Shown: positions 1 through 10,852, counted from the stretch's first letter. The stretch is 64,000 bases of DNA from JAPORK01 sp026710285 (GCA_965201045.1 OZ241746.1:1488001-1552000); one strand, 5' to 3'. A program made the numbers and translations. The notes: a model not told the origin generated them from the sequence alone.

Positions 1-24
1 TTATGGTTTTATGGTTTTATGGTT
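1..24. repeat. Short tandem repeat TTATGGTT x3
   Basis: Three perfect copies of the 8-mer TTATGGTT sit at the very edge of the window, so the array may continue to the left. No function can be assigned. Confidence 0.6.
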
Positions 25-87
25 TAATAGTATTAAACCCACAAATAAAATAACAGGCTTTTATCCTTTCATAAATATTTTTTAATT

Positions 88-221
88 CAATACGTTGGGT
101 GTTTTTTAAGTTGTTGATTTTAAAGGGTTTTATTCTTTGTTCTGCTCAGAAAAACATCTCTGAAAATCAATAGCTTACAACTTAACTCACAGTAGATTTT
201 TAAAAACAGCCCGAAGTATTG
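88..221. mobile_element. MITE-like element, copy 1
   Basis: This 134-bp non-coding element starts CAATACGTTGGG and ends GCCCGAAGTATTG. It is flanked by a 6-bp direct repeat, TTAATT, at 82-87 and 222-227. Inside is a second inverted repeat (a GTTGATTT side and an AAATCAATAGCTTAC side). Three relatives lie in this window, at 13154, 17866 and 34701. The ends are more diverged here than in the 34701 copy, so this is probably an older insertion. The stretch 1-443 holds nothing else I recognise besides the AT-rich upstream region of the next gene. Confidence 0.75.
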
Positions 222-443
222 TTAATTTATAAATTAAAACTTCAACTTTCATTGTATCTGGTCTGGGGTGAGTTTTTACTAAAACTATATTTTTTAGAAC
301 CAACTGATTAGTTATTGCATTCAACAACGAATTATATGAATCCGAATTAAAATGAAGAAATCATAGAAAAATTATTAAAAAATATTTCTTAACCAAACAG
401 CCATAGAAAAACTGATTGTGCTACAAATAATGGGTTAGTTATT

Positions 444-3400
444 ATGTATAGCAAAAATACGTTTAAATGGATTTCAGCATTGTTGATTTTATCTTCATGG
501 TTGTATTCATTATACATCTATCGCAGAGTCAAATATTCAAAAAAAGCTTTACTGTTATTACCGCTGATTATGGTATTAACGCTTTCTGGTTGTTATAAAC
601 CATCAAAAAAACATATAGAGAATAATGATTTGCAGCAACAAGACATATTAAATCAAGCTAAAAATCACCTGCGAACATTACAATATACTAAAAAAAAGAT
701 TAGTAAAAAAATATTTTCAAATATCAATGAAGTAGAGCTTTCAGGTCAAAGTATTTCGCTTGATTGCTACGCAGACAGATGTATTCCCCTCCTTCAAAGT
801 GATGACGGTCAGGCTCTTATCGCTGGTATTAAAAGAAAAGGACGTTTTGCAGCTTTAAATACTAATATTATTTCTAAGATCGCCACGACAAAAACCAAAT
901 ATAATATGAATATAAATGTATATAAGCAGCTTTATAATGATACCCTTACCCTTAAAACACAAAAAGAATACAAACAGCTTTTTATTAATCTGATGAAATG
1001 GTTATTAAAAAACAAACAAAATGCTACTGTAGTATTGAGTTACTTTTCTATCACTGATGACGAGAAGCACAAACTACAAGATCTTTTTAATAATATAACT
1101 ATCAAAAAATGTAATGATATTAATAAACTAAGTGCTTGTATTCACCGAGCAAAACTCATTATTGTTGGCTCAGAACCTGATAAATCAGCTATCCTCAATA
1201 GATCAGCTATCCTCAATATAAAAGATATTTATGATAACGCTCTGCGTTCTGGTACATCACTGTTTTATATTAATCAAAATAATTCCAGCCATAGTTCATT
1301 AAGTGAAGCGGTGGTAGATATAATGGGAGCAAATATTGAGTTTAATAAAAGCATAACAATCAAATGGAATAAGAACAGCAAACAGCCTCTGGAAAAAGAC
1401 ATAGCCTTTCTTCAGCATTTTATCAAAAATGATTTCAAAATTGATTGGTCAGCCTGTAGAGGAATTAATTATGAATCAGATCTCAAAACTCAATTTTTCA
1501 ACATAGCTAATAAAATAAAAAAAACACTTAATAGTCTTGATCGGCGGGGAGTATCACTACTCAAAGACAGTGATAATAAGTTGTTAAAATCATACATTAT
1601 GCTGGGAGACAAATACCGTAAAAATATTCATTATCCGGTACAAAATCCAGCTGATTTGTGTGCTACAACTTTATCAACAGAGGATAAAAATAACTTTTTA
1701 CAGCAATTTTTAAGAGCAGCTTTTGCTGATCGAGTGGTTTACTACACAAGAGACGATAATCTTGCGCAACCAGATCTTGGTGATTTTAGCGATAAGCTAT
1801 CTGATGACTTACCAACAGAGTCTGTTGAAAAAACATTTATCTTAACCGGGAAACCGTCACAGTATACTGGCACCGGTCTTTATGCGCTTCCGGGTAGGAC
1901 GATAACAATAACCCGCCCTGATTCAGGTGATAATGTTACCAAACCAGTTTTTATTTTTTTTAACTCGCAGGAAACAGGAACAACAAGAGATTTGGAAAAA
2001 GATCATTATACACGACCTAAATTTGTACAATCTCCACACATTATTATCCCCAAAGATCATCCTGTCACATTAAGCACGCCCTACGGTGGAACCATAATGT
2101 TAGAGTACCCAAAGGCAACGGGTACGATTAAGATTAAGTTTGATTCAGTATATACTTACCCATTTTTATCTGATGTATCCGACCTCGGAGCGCAGCAAAA
2201 ATTTTTCCGAGAGCTTAAATCCAATCCTGTAAACTGGGTTGGTATAAAAACAGATTTTGTAGAAATACACTCACTGAAAAAATATTTCATAGAATCGATA
2301 AATTCTGATGCATTTTCAAATTTTAATGTATTTTCAGATAGAGTAGAAGAGATGGTAGATAATATATGGACATACATGATCAAAGGGGCTTATGAGCTGG
2401 CAGGTTTTGCTGGTAAAAATCTGGAACTTGCTCAGGGAGTAGCAGGAATGTGCAAAACTTTAGGTTGGGACTGCACAGATAAAATAATTCATGCTTCTCC
2501 TAAAATTCAACAAATAACTATGGATCTTCACTCTCAGGCTGGACGTAGAAACTCTGGCAATCCATATGATCAGGGTTGGTCTCCTATTCCTTTTGGTTGG
2601 GAGGAGAGTTATGAGATGGGTCATAATCTGCAACAAAACAGTTTCAATATATACGGATCTAAATTAATAAAATCCTTTGATAATATTTTTCCTGCTTATA
2701 AATACTGGCAAGTTTATAATAAAAAGCCACCAAATCAAAAATACAAAGATGATATAGGTTCCAGTTGTCTAAGAACACACGAAAGCACTAAATCAGCTTA
2801 TGATATTATCAAAGAGGCAGCAAGTGATTCAGATCCCACTCAATATGTATATGATCATATATGGCAAGGTGAACACGATGCTGAAAGGCTTGCCTTTTAT
2901 ATTCAAATAGCCGCATTAGCTCAGGATATATTAGCTCAGGATCAGCCAGATAATGATCACATAGGCAATGGTTGGCAAATTTTTACTCTTTTATATTTGC
3001 ATAATCGTTTACTTGATCATGCTAAAAAAGAAGATTTGTCTAAACTAGGGATGGATGGGCTGGAAATGGAGGCAGCCAAGGATCTCAGTGGTAATGACTA
3101 CATGCTGCTAATATTATCTTTTCTTTTGAAGCGTGATTTGCGTCCATTTTTTCAGCTTTGGGGAATCACGTTTTCAAACGACATTGATACAATACTGGAT
3201 GGACGTCCTTATTCGAAGGTTGATAAAATTGTTTATTTTATAAAAGATTGTAGCAGTATAAAAAATTTTGGAAAATTAGATCCTGCTAAAAACCATATAT
3301 GGATGCCGGATTCAGTTACAAGGACTGTTTCTGTTAAATTAAATAAAAAGGATAATAATGTATCTAAAATAACTGACAATAACATTGAGATTTTGGAAGG

Positions 3401-6400
3401 AGTAAACCCAATTTTATCAGCAGGGATAGTTGATGCCGGAGTGTTTAAAGATATCACGGATAAGGTTGCCTGGTCATCAGATAACGATACAGTTGCTACG
3501 ATAGATAAAGGTATAATAACCCCCCATGCTACTGGACAAACTACTATTAATATAAGACTTAACGATATTACCAAAACATATAATTTAACAGTATATGCTG
3601 CATCCTCCATAGGCAAAATGGAAATTAAAGCAGATCAGCCAAATTTTTACGAACTTGGGAAGCATAAATTAACTGCGATCTTAACTTATAAAAATGGATT
3701 AACCCTAGATATCAGCAACAAGGTTAAATGGTCATCAAACAATACTGAAGTTGCTACAATAGAGGAAGATGGTAACGTTATCCTTCATAAGTATGGAAGC
3801 GCCACTATTCATGCAACATTTGGAAATGTTAACGGTACATTCGAGTTAACCATTACAGAGTATAAAAGAAGGATAGAGGAGTTATTAAATCAAATTAAAA
3901 CACATCTGACGACCCAAATTGAAATTTACAAACCAATATTCACAGGTATCAACAAAATAAAGTATACAGGTAGAAACAGTAATTTATTTGAATGCCTTTC
4001 AGAATATTGCTTGTCTCTTATTCAAAGTGACAAACAACATACTTTTGTCATAGCAGGAACTAAAGATGAGGGACGTTTTGCGGCTTTTCATGTGAACATT
4101 ATTCACAAACTTAATTATAAAGACGAAGACTATACACTGGTAGGATTTGATCGCATCTATTTTAACCTGATGAAATGGTTATTAAAGAATAAACAAAATG
4201 CTGTTGTAGCATTAAATCATTTTTCACTTGATACGAAAGAAACTACCTGGTTAAAGTCTTCTCTCAATAATTCAACCCATTTAACTGTCAGAGAATGTAG
4301 TGATGATAGTAACCTACGTACTTGTATTCAAGATGCTAATCTCATTATTACTGGTTCAGATCGTAGTATAAAAGAATCAAATATCCCCAAACTAAAAACA
4401 ATTTATGGTGATGCCATACATTCTGGTACATCATTGCTTTATATTAATGATTATTATAACAGTTGGGATTATAGCCACTTAAGCGCTGCGACATTAGATA
4501 TAATGGGAGCATATCCCATATATAGAGGAAATTTTTATAAACAGGGTACTGTTGACTGGAATAATAACGGTTATCAGACACAACCTGCGTATAGATTATT
4601 ATCCCAAAAAATTGAATTCATGCAGAAATTAATTGACAAGAACTTTTCTCTTGACTGTACAGCAAAGAATAAGGAATTGAATTATGAGTCAAAGCTAAAT
4701 AATGAAATTTTTCCAATAATCAATAGCGTTAAAACCCAACTTAACTTTTTTGATAGGAAGGCGTTATCACTATTTAAAGGCAGTTATAAGTATAAGGAAC
4801 TATCAAAATTATATGTTATGCTGGGAGACGAATACCGTAAAACGATTCATTATCCGGTACAAAATCCACTTGATTTGTGTGATGATAGTACAAAGCCATC
4901 AGCATCGGATAAAAACAAAGGGTTTCTAACATTTTTACAAGTAGCTTTTGCTGATCGCTTGGTTTATTACACAAGAGACGATAATCTTGCGCAATCAGAT
5001 CTTGGTGATTTTAGCGATAAGCTATCTGATGACTTACCAACAGAGTCTGTTGAAAAAACATTTACCTTAACCGGGAAACCGTCACATTATACTGGTACCG
5101 GTCTTTATGCACTTCCAGGCAGGAAGATAACAATAACCCGAGATTCGGGTGATACTGTTACCAAACCAGCTTTTATTTTTTTTAACCCCCAACGTACAAA
5201 AACAACAAGAGATTTGGAGAAGAATAGTTATACGAGACCTAAATTTGTACAATCTCCACATATTATTATCCCCAAAGATCATCCTGTCACATTGAGTACA
5301 CCCTACGGTGGAACCATAATGTTAGAGTACCCACAGGAAACGGGCACGATTAAGATTAAGTTTGATTCAGTATATCATTACCCTTTTATATCTGATATAT
5401 CCAACCTTGACGCACAGGCAGAATTTTTCAACGAGCTTAAATCCTCTCCTATAAACTGGGCTGGTATAAAAACAGATTTTGTAGAAATACACTCACTGAA
5501 AAAATATTTAATAAAATCCATAAATTCTGATGCATTTTCAAATTCTAATACATTTTCAGATAAAGTAAAAGAGATGATGCATAGTATATGGACGTACATG
5601 ATTAAAGGCGTCTATGAGATGGCAGGTTTTGCTGACACAGGCTTAGAACTTGCTCCGGAAGTAAAGAAAAAGTGTGATACTTTAGGTTGGAATTGCACAG
5701 ATGAAAAAATTCATAAAGGTCCTAAAATTCAACAAATAAACATAGATATCCACTCTGTGATTGGAGGTGCAACCGCTGGTAATCCATATGATCAGAGTTG
5801 GCCTATTGATCCTTTTGGTTGGGGAGAAAGTCATGAGGTGGGTCACAATCTGCAAAAAAATCATTTCAATATATATAAAGAGCAATCAAGAGAATCCTCT
5901 AATAATATTTTTCCTGCTCATAAACAGTGGCAGGTTTATAATGAATCAAATCAAAAATACAAAGATGATATAGGTTCCGGTTGTCTAAGAACACACAGAA
6001 GCACTAAAGCAGCTTATGATATTATCAAACAGGCAGCAAGTGATTCAAATCCCACTCAATATGTATATGAGCATATATGGGAACCCACTCAATATGTATA
6101 TGAGCATATAAAGTGGCAACAAGGTAGCCACGATGCTGAAAGGCTTGCCTTTTATATTCAAATAGCCGCATTAGCTCAGGATATATTAGCTCAGGATAAG
6201 CCAGATAATAATCACATAGGCAATGGTTGGCAAATTTTTACTCTTTTATATTTGCATAATCGTTTACTTAATCATGCTGAAAAAAAAGATTTGTCTAAAT
6301 TAGGGATGGATGGACTGGAAGTGAATGCAGCCAAGAATCTCAGTGCTAATGACTACATGCTACTAATATTATCTTTTCTTTTGCAGCGGGATTTGCGTCC

Positions 6401-8252
6401 ATTTTTTCAGCTTTGGGGAATCACGTTTTCAAACGACATTAATACAATACTGGATGGACGTCATTATCCGAAGGTTGATAAAATTGTTTATTTTATAAAA
6501 GATTGTAGCAGTATAAAAAATTTTGGAAAATTAGATCCTGCTAAAAATTATATATGGATGCCGGATTCAGTTACAAGGACTGTTTCTGTTAAATTAAATA
6601 AAAAGGATAATGATGGATCTAAAATAACTGGCAATAACATTGATATTGTTAAAGGAGTAAACCGAATTTTATCAGCAAGGATAGTTGATGCCGGAGTGTT
6701 TAAAGATATCACGGATAAGGTTACCTGGTCATCAAGTGATCATACAGTTGCTACGATAGATAAAGGTATAATAACCCCTCATGCTACTGGAAAAACTACT
6801 ATTCAAATGAAAGCTAACGATGTTTCCAAAGAATTTAATTTAACAGTATATGATACAGTCATCGACAAACTTGAAATTAGAGCAAACAAGTCAAATAAGT
6901 CAAATAAGTCAAAATTTGACAAATTTGAGAAGCCTAAATTAACTGCGATCTTAATTTATAAAAATGGATTATTAACCCAGGATGTCAGCAACAAGGTTAA
7001 ATGGTCATCAACCAATACTGATGTTGCTACAATAGAGAAAGATGGTAACGTTATCCTTAGGAAATATGGAACTGTCACTATTAAGGCAGCATTTGATAAA
7101 AATTTTACCAGTAAATTCGATTTAAACATTGAAGAATCTACGGCAGAGGAGTTATTAAATCACATTAAAACACACCTGACGACCCAAAATGAAATTTACA
7201 AATCAATATTCACAGGTATCAACAAAATAAAGTATACAGGTAAATACAGTAATTTATTTGAATGCTATTCAGAAGGGTGCGTGTCTCTTATTCAAGGTAA
7301 CAAACAACATACTTTTGTCATAGCAGGAACTAAAGATGAGGGACGTTTTGCGGCTTTTCATGTGAACATTATTCACAAACTTAATTATAAAGACGAAGAC
7401 TATACACTGGTAGGATTTGATCGCATCTATTTTAACCTGATGAAATGGTTATTAAAGAATAAACAAAATGCTGTTGTAGCATTAAATCATTTTTCACTTA
7501 ATACGACAGAAACTACCTGGTTAAAGTCTTCTCTCAATAATTCAACCAATTTAACTTTCAGAGAATGTAGTGATGATGATGATACTAACCTACGTACTTG
7601 TATTCAAGATGCTAATCTCATTATTACTGGTTCAGATCGTAGTATAAAAGAATCAAATATCCCCAAACTAAAAACAATTTATGGTGATGCCATACATTCT
7701 GGTACATCATTGCTTTATATTAATGATTATTATAACAGTTGGGATTATAGCCACTTAAGCGCTGCGACATTAGATATAATGGGAGCATATCCCATATATA
7801 GAGGAAATTTTTATAAACAGGATACTGTTGACTGGAATAATAACGATTATCAGACACAACCTGCGTATAGATTATTATCCCAAAAAATTGAGCTCATTCA
7901 GCAATTCATTAACAAGAGCTTATCTCCTGAATGGTCACCCTGTATATCAGTGAGTGGACAGTTGAATTATCAGTTAAAGCTTGATACTGAAATTAATCCA
8001 ATAATCAATAGCATTAAAAACAAACTTAAACCTGGGAAGAATTTGTTATCACTATTTAAAGACAGTGATGATGAACTATTAAAATTATATGTTTTGCTGG
8101 GGGGCGCATACCGTAAAACGATTCATTACCCGGTACAAAATCCATCTGATTTGTGTGCTGATAGTACAAAGCCATCAGAATCGGACAAAAAAAACGGGTT
8201 TCTGACATATTTACAAGCAGCTTTTGCTGATCTCGTAAAAGACTATAATTGA
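444..8252 (+). CDS. Giant tandem-repeat M60-family (SslE/enhancin-like) metallopeptidase
   Basis: A 2602-residue predicted surface lipoprotein. The N-terminus has hydrophobic segments and a lipobox-like LSGC at Cys50. Unit 1 (about residues 60-1140) has a leading module, a beta-rich domain with GTGLYALPGR (about 460-540), an M60-type peptidase region (about 600-900) and two BIG2 Ig-like domains (about 985-1140) with the WSS..ATI pattern. Unit 2 (about 1143-2231) repeats this order. Unit 3 (about 2234-2602) repeats only the leading module and then stops. M60 peptidases use HExxH plus a downstream Glu and cleave mucin-type glycoproteins. Unit 2 has HEVGH (His1797, Glu1798, His1801) and Glu1817. 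Unit 1 has YEMGH (Tyr723) and Lys743 at the matching place, so it is probably inactive. Long near-identical DNA stretches between units suggest recent duplication or conversion. The start is not backed by a strong Shine-Dalgarno. The family call is strong; substrate is inferred. Confidence 0.82.
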   Translation: MYSKNTFKWISALLILSSWLYSLYIYRRVKYSKKALLLLPLIMVLTLSGCYKPSKKHIENNDLQQQDILNQAKNHLRTLQYTKKKISKKIFSNINEVELSGQSISLDCYADRCIPLLQSDDGQALIAGIKRKGRFAALNTNIISKIATTKTKYNMNINVYKQLYNDTLTLKTQKEYKQLFINLMKWLLKNKQNATVVLSYFSITDDEKHKLQDLFNNITIKKCNDINKLSACIHRAKLIIVGSEPDKSAILNRSAILNIKDIYDNALRSGTSLFYINQNNSSHSSLSEAVVDIMGANIEFNKSITIKWNKNSKQPLEKDIAFLQHFIKNDFKIDWSACRGINYESDLKTQFFNIANKIKKTLNSLDRRGVSLLKDSDNKLLKSYIMLGDKYRKNIHYPVQNPADLCATTLSTEDKNNFLQQFLRAAFADRVVYYTRDDNLAQPDLGDFSDKLSDDLPTESVEKTFILTGKPSQYTGTGLYALPGRTITITRPDSGDNVTKPVFIFFNSQETGTTRDLEKDHYTRPKFVQSPHIIIPKDHPVTLSTPYGGTIMLEYPKATGTIKIKFDSVYTYPFLSDVSDLGAQQKFFRELKSNPVNWVGIKTDFVEIHSLKKYFIESINSDAFSNFNVFSDRVEEMVDNIWTYMIKGAYELAGFAGKNLELAQGVAGMCKTLGWDCTDKIIHASPKIQQITMDLHSQAGRRNSGNPYDQGWSPIPFGWEESYEMGHNLQQNSFNIYGSKLIKSFDNIFPAYKYWQVYNKKPPNQKYKDDIGSSCLRTHESTKSAYDIIKEAASDSDPTQYVYDHIWQGEHDAERLAFYIQIAALAQDILAQDQPDNDHIGNGWQIFTLLYLHNRLLDHAKKEDLSKLGMDGLEMEAAKDLSGNDYMLLILSFLLKRDLRPFFQLWGITFSNDIDTILDGRPYSKVDKIVYFIKDCSSIKNFGKLDPAKNHIWMPDSVTRTVSVKLNKKDNNVSKITDNNIEILEGVNPILSAGIVDAGVFKDITDKVAWSSDNDTVATIDKGIITPHATGQTTINIRLNDITKTYNLTVYAASSIGKMEIKADQPNFYELGKHKLTAILTYKNGLTLDISNKVKWSSNNTEVATIEEDGNVILHKYGSATIHATFGNVNGTFELTITEYKRRIEELLNQIKTHLTTQIEIYKPIFTGINKIKYTGRNSNLFECLSEYCLSLIQSDKQHTFVIAGTKDEGRFAAFHVNIIHKLNYKDEDYTLVGFDRIYFNLMKWLLKNKQNAVVALNHFSLDTKETTWLKSSLNNSTHLTVRECSDDSNLRTCIQDANLIITGSDRSIKESNIPKLKTIYGDAIHSGTSLLYINDYYNSWDYSHLSAATLDIMGAYPIYRGNFYKQGTVDWNNNGYQTQPAYRLLSQKIEFMQKLIDKNFSLDCTAKNKELNYESKLNNEIFPIINSVKTQLNFFDRKALSLFKGSYKYKELSKLYVMLGDEYRKTIHYPVQNPLDLCDDSTKPSASDKNKGFLTFLQVAFADRLVYYTRDDNLAQSDLGDFSDKLSDDLPTESVEKTFTLTGKPSHYTGTGLYALPGRKITITRDSGDTVTKPAFIFFNPQRTKTTRDLEKNSYTRPKFVQSPHIIIPKDHPVTLSTPYGGTIMLEYPQETGTIKIKFDSVYHYPFISDISNLDAQAEFFNELKSSPINWAGIKTDFVEIHSLKKYLIKSINSDAFSNSNTFSDKVKEMMHSIWTYMIKGVYEMAGFADTGLELAPEVKKKCDTLGWNCTDEKIHKGPKIQQINIDIHSVIGGATAGNPYDQSWPIDPFGWGESHEVGHNLQKNHFNIYKEQSRESSNNIFPAHKQWQVYNESNQKYKDDIGSGCLRTHRSTKAAYDIIKQAASDSNPTQYVYEHIWEPTQYVYEHIKWQQGSHDAERLAFYIQIAALAQDILAQDKPDNNHIGNGWQIFTLLYLHNRLLNHAEKKDLSKLGMDGLEVNAAKNLSANDYMLLILSFLLQRDLRPFFQLWGITFSNDINTILDGRHYPKVDKIVYFIKDCSSIKNFGKLDPAKNYIWMPDSVTRTVSVKLNKKDNDGSKITGNNIDIVKGVNRILSARIVDAGVFKDITDKVTWSSSDHTVATIDKGIITPHATGKTTIQMKANDVSKEFNLTVYDTVIDKLEIRANKSNKSNKSKFDKFEKPKLTAILIYKNGLLTQDVSNKVKWSSTNTDVATIEKDGNVILRKYGTVTIKAAFDKNFTSKFDLNIEESTAEELLNHIKTHLTTQNEIYKSIFTGINKIKYTGKYSNLFECYSEGCVSLIQGNKQHTFVIAGTKDEGRFAAFHVNIIHKLNYKDEDYTLVGFDRIYFNLMKWLLKNKQNAVVALNHFSLNTTETTWLKSSLNNSTNLTFRECSDDDDTNLRTCIQDANLIITGSDRSIKESNIPKLKTIYGDAIHSGTSLLYINDYYNSWDYSHLSAATLDIMGAYPIYRGNFYKQDTVDWNNNDYQTQPAYRLLSQKIELIQQFINKSLSPEWSPCISVSGQLNYQLKLDTEINPIINSIKNKLKPGKNLLSLFKDSDDELLKLYVLLGGAYRKTIHYPVQNPSDLCADSTKPSESDKKNGFLTYLQAAFADLVKDYN
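6890..6916. repeat. Tandem TCAAATAAG codons inside the M60 gene
   Basis: Consecutive copies of a 9-bp unit encode Ser-Asn-Lys repeats in the second BIG2 domain of unit 2. The first BIG2 set lacks them, so this looks like replication slippage between duplicated units. Confidence 0.6.
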
Positions 8253-8317
8253 CACGGTCAACCTTTTTATTTCTCCAGTTTTGGATACATTATATACTTT
8301 AACAGGGTTGGTAGATT

Positions 8318-8461
8318 TTAGGGTACCACGTCACCTTCTTGCATATTGAAAATTTTATTTTTATCTGTTTGATGCTTTTTAAATTCACTTGCCGGTATCA
8401 AATAAGCATGCTTTGCTTTTGGATCTTGAATTAAAACATCTGGCATCTTAGTAAAAATCAT
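8318..8461 (-). CDS. Small hypothetical protein (47 aa)
   Basis: A short ORF beginning MIFTKMPDVLIQDPK and ending MQEGDVVP. The ATG is preceded by AAGGAA about seven bases upstream, a credible ribosome-binding site. The product is hydrophilic and mixed in charge, with no signal peptide or membrane segment. It reads opposite to the M60 gene, whose stop lies 66 bp away, so the two are convergent. I do not recognise a family. It may be an authentic small gene or the surviving end of a larger lost gene; the ribosome-binding site favours the former. Confidence 0.4.
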   Translation of the reverse strand: MIFTKMPDVLIQDPKAKHAYLIPASEFKKHQTDKNKIFNMQEGDVVP

Positions 8462-8631
8462 ATAGTTATTCCTTTCTTTTATTAAAAAAATGTTGCCAAC
8501 AGTAAAAAAATTCAGAAGACTAACTATACATTGCTGTAAAAAACTCTACACGATTTTATGTTATAAGTAATTGAATTATAAAATAAAATTGCTAAAAATC
8601 TCTTTAGTATGAAATGTTTGGATTAATAGTA

Positions 8632-9181
8632 AGTCAGGTAGTGAAATTACAATTACTGTGAATCGGGGAGCAGTGGGTATTCAAACTGCACTATTTCAGG
8701 CTATTTTTTCTATTGGAGTGCTTATCATTGAAGCAGCGGAACTTGTATTTATTATCGGTTTTCGCATCAGTATATTTATTGGCAGTATGGGGGATGTTAC
8801 TGCTGATACTGTTTGTTTATGCAACTTCTGTTTTATCGAAAATTAAGCAAAAGAGCGAACAAATATCATTTGAGACAACCTCTGTTAATTACAAAATACT
8901 TGCGGAAAATTTACGCAACTATGAAACAATTCGTTCTTTTGGGCAGACAGAATGGGCACTACCTAAATGGGACCAGATTTATTCAGCAAATATTTGTATC
9001 ATATTACCCGGGAACAGTGCTGGGTTTCGTGCAGGGAATAATTACTTTACTGTTTATGATTAGTAGAACGCTTTTGGTGGTATATAAGAAAGAGGATGTC
9101 AGCGCTACCAGTATGTTGGCATTGATTAATGCTTTTCTGCTTCAGATGATTTCTCCCTTGTTACATTTTTCCATAGCCTGA
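8632..9181 (+). pseudogene. Broken ABC transporter membrane domain (Atm1/exporter type)
   Basis: Three overlapping frames together resemble the membrane domain of an ABC exporter of the Atm1/HMT1 type. Frame one has NRGAVGIQTALFQAIFSIG, frame two continues with VNYKILAENLRNYETIRSFG, and frame three has ISRTLLVVYKKEDVSATS followed by LLQMISPLLHFS. At least two frameshifts are needed to join them. The ATP-binding domain (Walker A, LSGGQ) is absent downstream, where an unrelated duplicated block begins at about 9330. This is therefore a decayed and truncated gene. The subfamily is tentative. Confidence 0.6.
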
Positions 9182-9351
9182 CAATTTTGAAGTTGCATGG
9201 GTATAGCAGTATTTGCTGAAACCGTGTATATTGAAGCCTACTGAATACCACACATCTGCTGCTGAGTGGAGTCAAAGTCTGGTCATCGGTCGAAACCGAA
9301 TTGCTACCTCAGGACTTCAATTCATACTCTTATTGTGTTCTGCTATCCTGT

Positions 9352-10295
9352 TTATTTCAGATGAATTGTCATGTTGGGCGGATGACTTGTAGTATCATCG
9401 TAAGACCAGCGACTGGTTACCGTTTTGGTTTTAGTATAAAAACGGACCATCTCTTTACCATAGGTATGTGCATCTCCATAAAAAGAATCTTTCCAGCCGG
9501 TGAAGGAAAATATCGGTACAGGCACCGGAATAGGTATGTTAATGCCCACCATACCAATTTCGATGTTTTTTTGAAAGTGAGCGGCGGCAGCGCTTGATGC
9601 AGTGAAAATTGAAGTGCCATTTCCATAGCTATTGTTATTAATTAGCGTAATAGCCTCTTCCAGGGTATCCACATGAATACAACACAAAACCGGACCAAAG
9701 ATTTCTTCCTGATAAATGCGTATTTGCGTATTTACATTGGTAAATAGTGAGGGTCCCACCCAGTTACCATGAGGATAACCTTCAATCTGACAGCCAGAAC
9801 CATCCAGCAGACACTCAGCCCCTTCTTCTTTACCTGCTTGAATAAGTTTCAATACCCGTTCTTTTGCTGCTGTGCTGATTAAAGGTCCATAAGCAGCCTG
9901 CTTGTTGTCCCAGGCTCCAGGGGTAATATTGCGCATTATCTCTGCAAGTTCCGGATACCATGCTTTGCTCTCTCCAACAAAAACACCAACACTAATGGCC
10001 ATACAGCGCTGTCCTGCTGCACCCACTGAAGCGCTAGCTAACTGATTGAGTACTTGCTTTTTATTTGCATCCGGCATGATGACCATATGATTTTTAGCCC
10101 CGGAAAAACATTGTGCCCGCTTCAGGTTGTTGGTTGCCGTACGGTAGACAGCGCGAGCCACAGGTTTTGATCCAACAAAAGAGACAGATTTTATTTCCGG
10201 GTGGTTAAGCAGTTTTTCAACCTGATGCTTTCCTCCGTGAATAATCTGCAGGATATTCTCCGGAGCGCCCGCTTTATAAAATAGTTCAGCCAGCC
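9352..10295 (-). pseudogene. mmsA: mmsA 3' fragment, cassette copy A
   Basis: This encodes the C-terminal two-thirds of methylmalonate-semialdehyde dehydrogenase and is almost identical to the intact gene at 21123-22619. It retains the catalytic-cysteine segment GAAGQRCMA and the normal stop. Homology to the intact gene ends at about 10295 within the codons for LAELF, where it joins an IS66 transposase fragment. It lacks the N-terminal coenzyme-binding part and its promoter, so it cannot make active enzyme. It is one of three copies of this segment and marks the left edge of a tandem duplication. Confidence 0.85.
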
Positions 10296-10768
10296 GTTTA
10301 CAGACGATCTTCAGGAATTAACTGTTGATGTTGCAAATAAACAGCAAAACTTTTAATATTTTGCCCATAAGAAACTGGTGCTCTGACATCATCCAGAAAA
10401 TTTACACACACGCTTTTTACTTTACAGTCGGGGCATTGTTTAATTTCAACCCGATGTTCTGTAACTTCTACCTTAGGTAATGGAATATAAAACACTTGAC
10501 TTATAAAAAAATTATCGACATTTGTCTGATTTAAATCACACTTGCACCCGGGCAGCAGGATAAATGATGAAAATTTAACTGTTGCCATCTTTGTTTGTGG
10601 TCGCCTGGATTTCGGCGGTTGTAATATTAACTCTGTTGCCTGAACGGATTGTCGGACTATTCTGTTTTTTTTGTCACGACCGGAAGGTGTCTGAAATTTC
10701 AGTTCACCTAATACAGATGTAGCACTTACCTCAAGAATATGTAATCCCTGCCGGAATGACGTATCTTT
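10296..10768 (-). pseudogene. Chimeric transposase relic (IS4/Tn5-like joined to IS66-like), copy A
   Basis: One open frame carries pieces of two transposases. The upstream part (about 10558-10768) contains ATSVLGELKFQTPSGRDKK and ATELILQPPKSRR, resembling the middle of Tn5/IS4-family transposases. The downstream part (about 10296-10557) contains the IS66 TnpC zinc-finger region, with CKCDL, VEVTEHRVEIKQCPDCK and YLQHQQLIPEDRL. It stops at TAA directly at the junction with mmsA. No active-site DDE set or terminal repeats remain. The same chimera is present in copy B (16894-17366), so it predates the block duplication. Confidence 0.65.
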
Positions 10769-10852
10769 TCAGTTTTATCTATTTTTTAATGAAGGACTTT
10801 CGCCAAACCAAAAACTCCGAGCTGGGATTAAAGTTAAATGTGTTTGACGTTT

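Noticed and set aside
9301..9597. Plus-strand ORFs opposite mmsA segments (also 15931, 21108)
   Set aside because: They are antisense to conserved mmsA codons and follow its conservation only passively.
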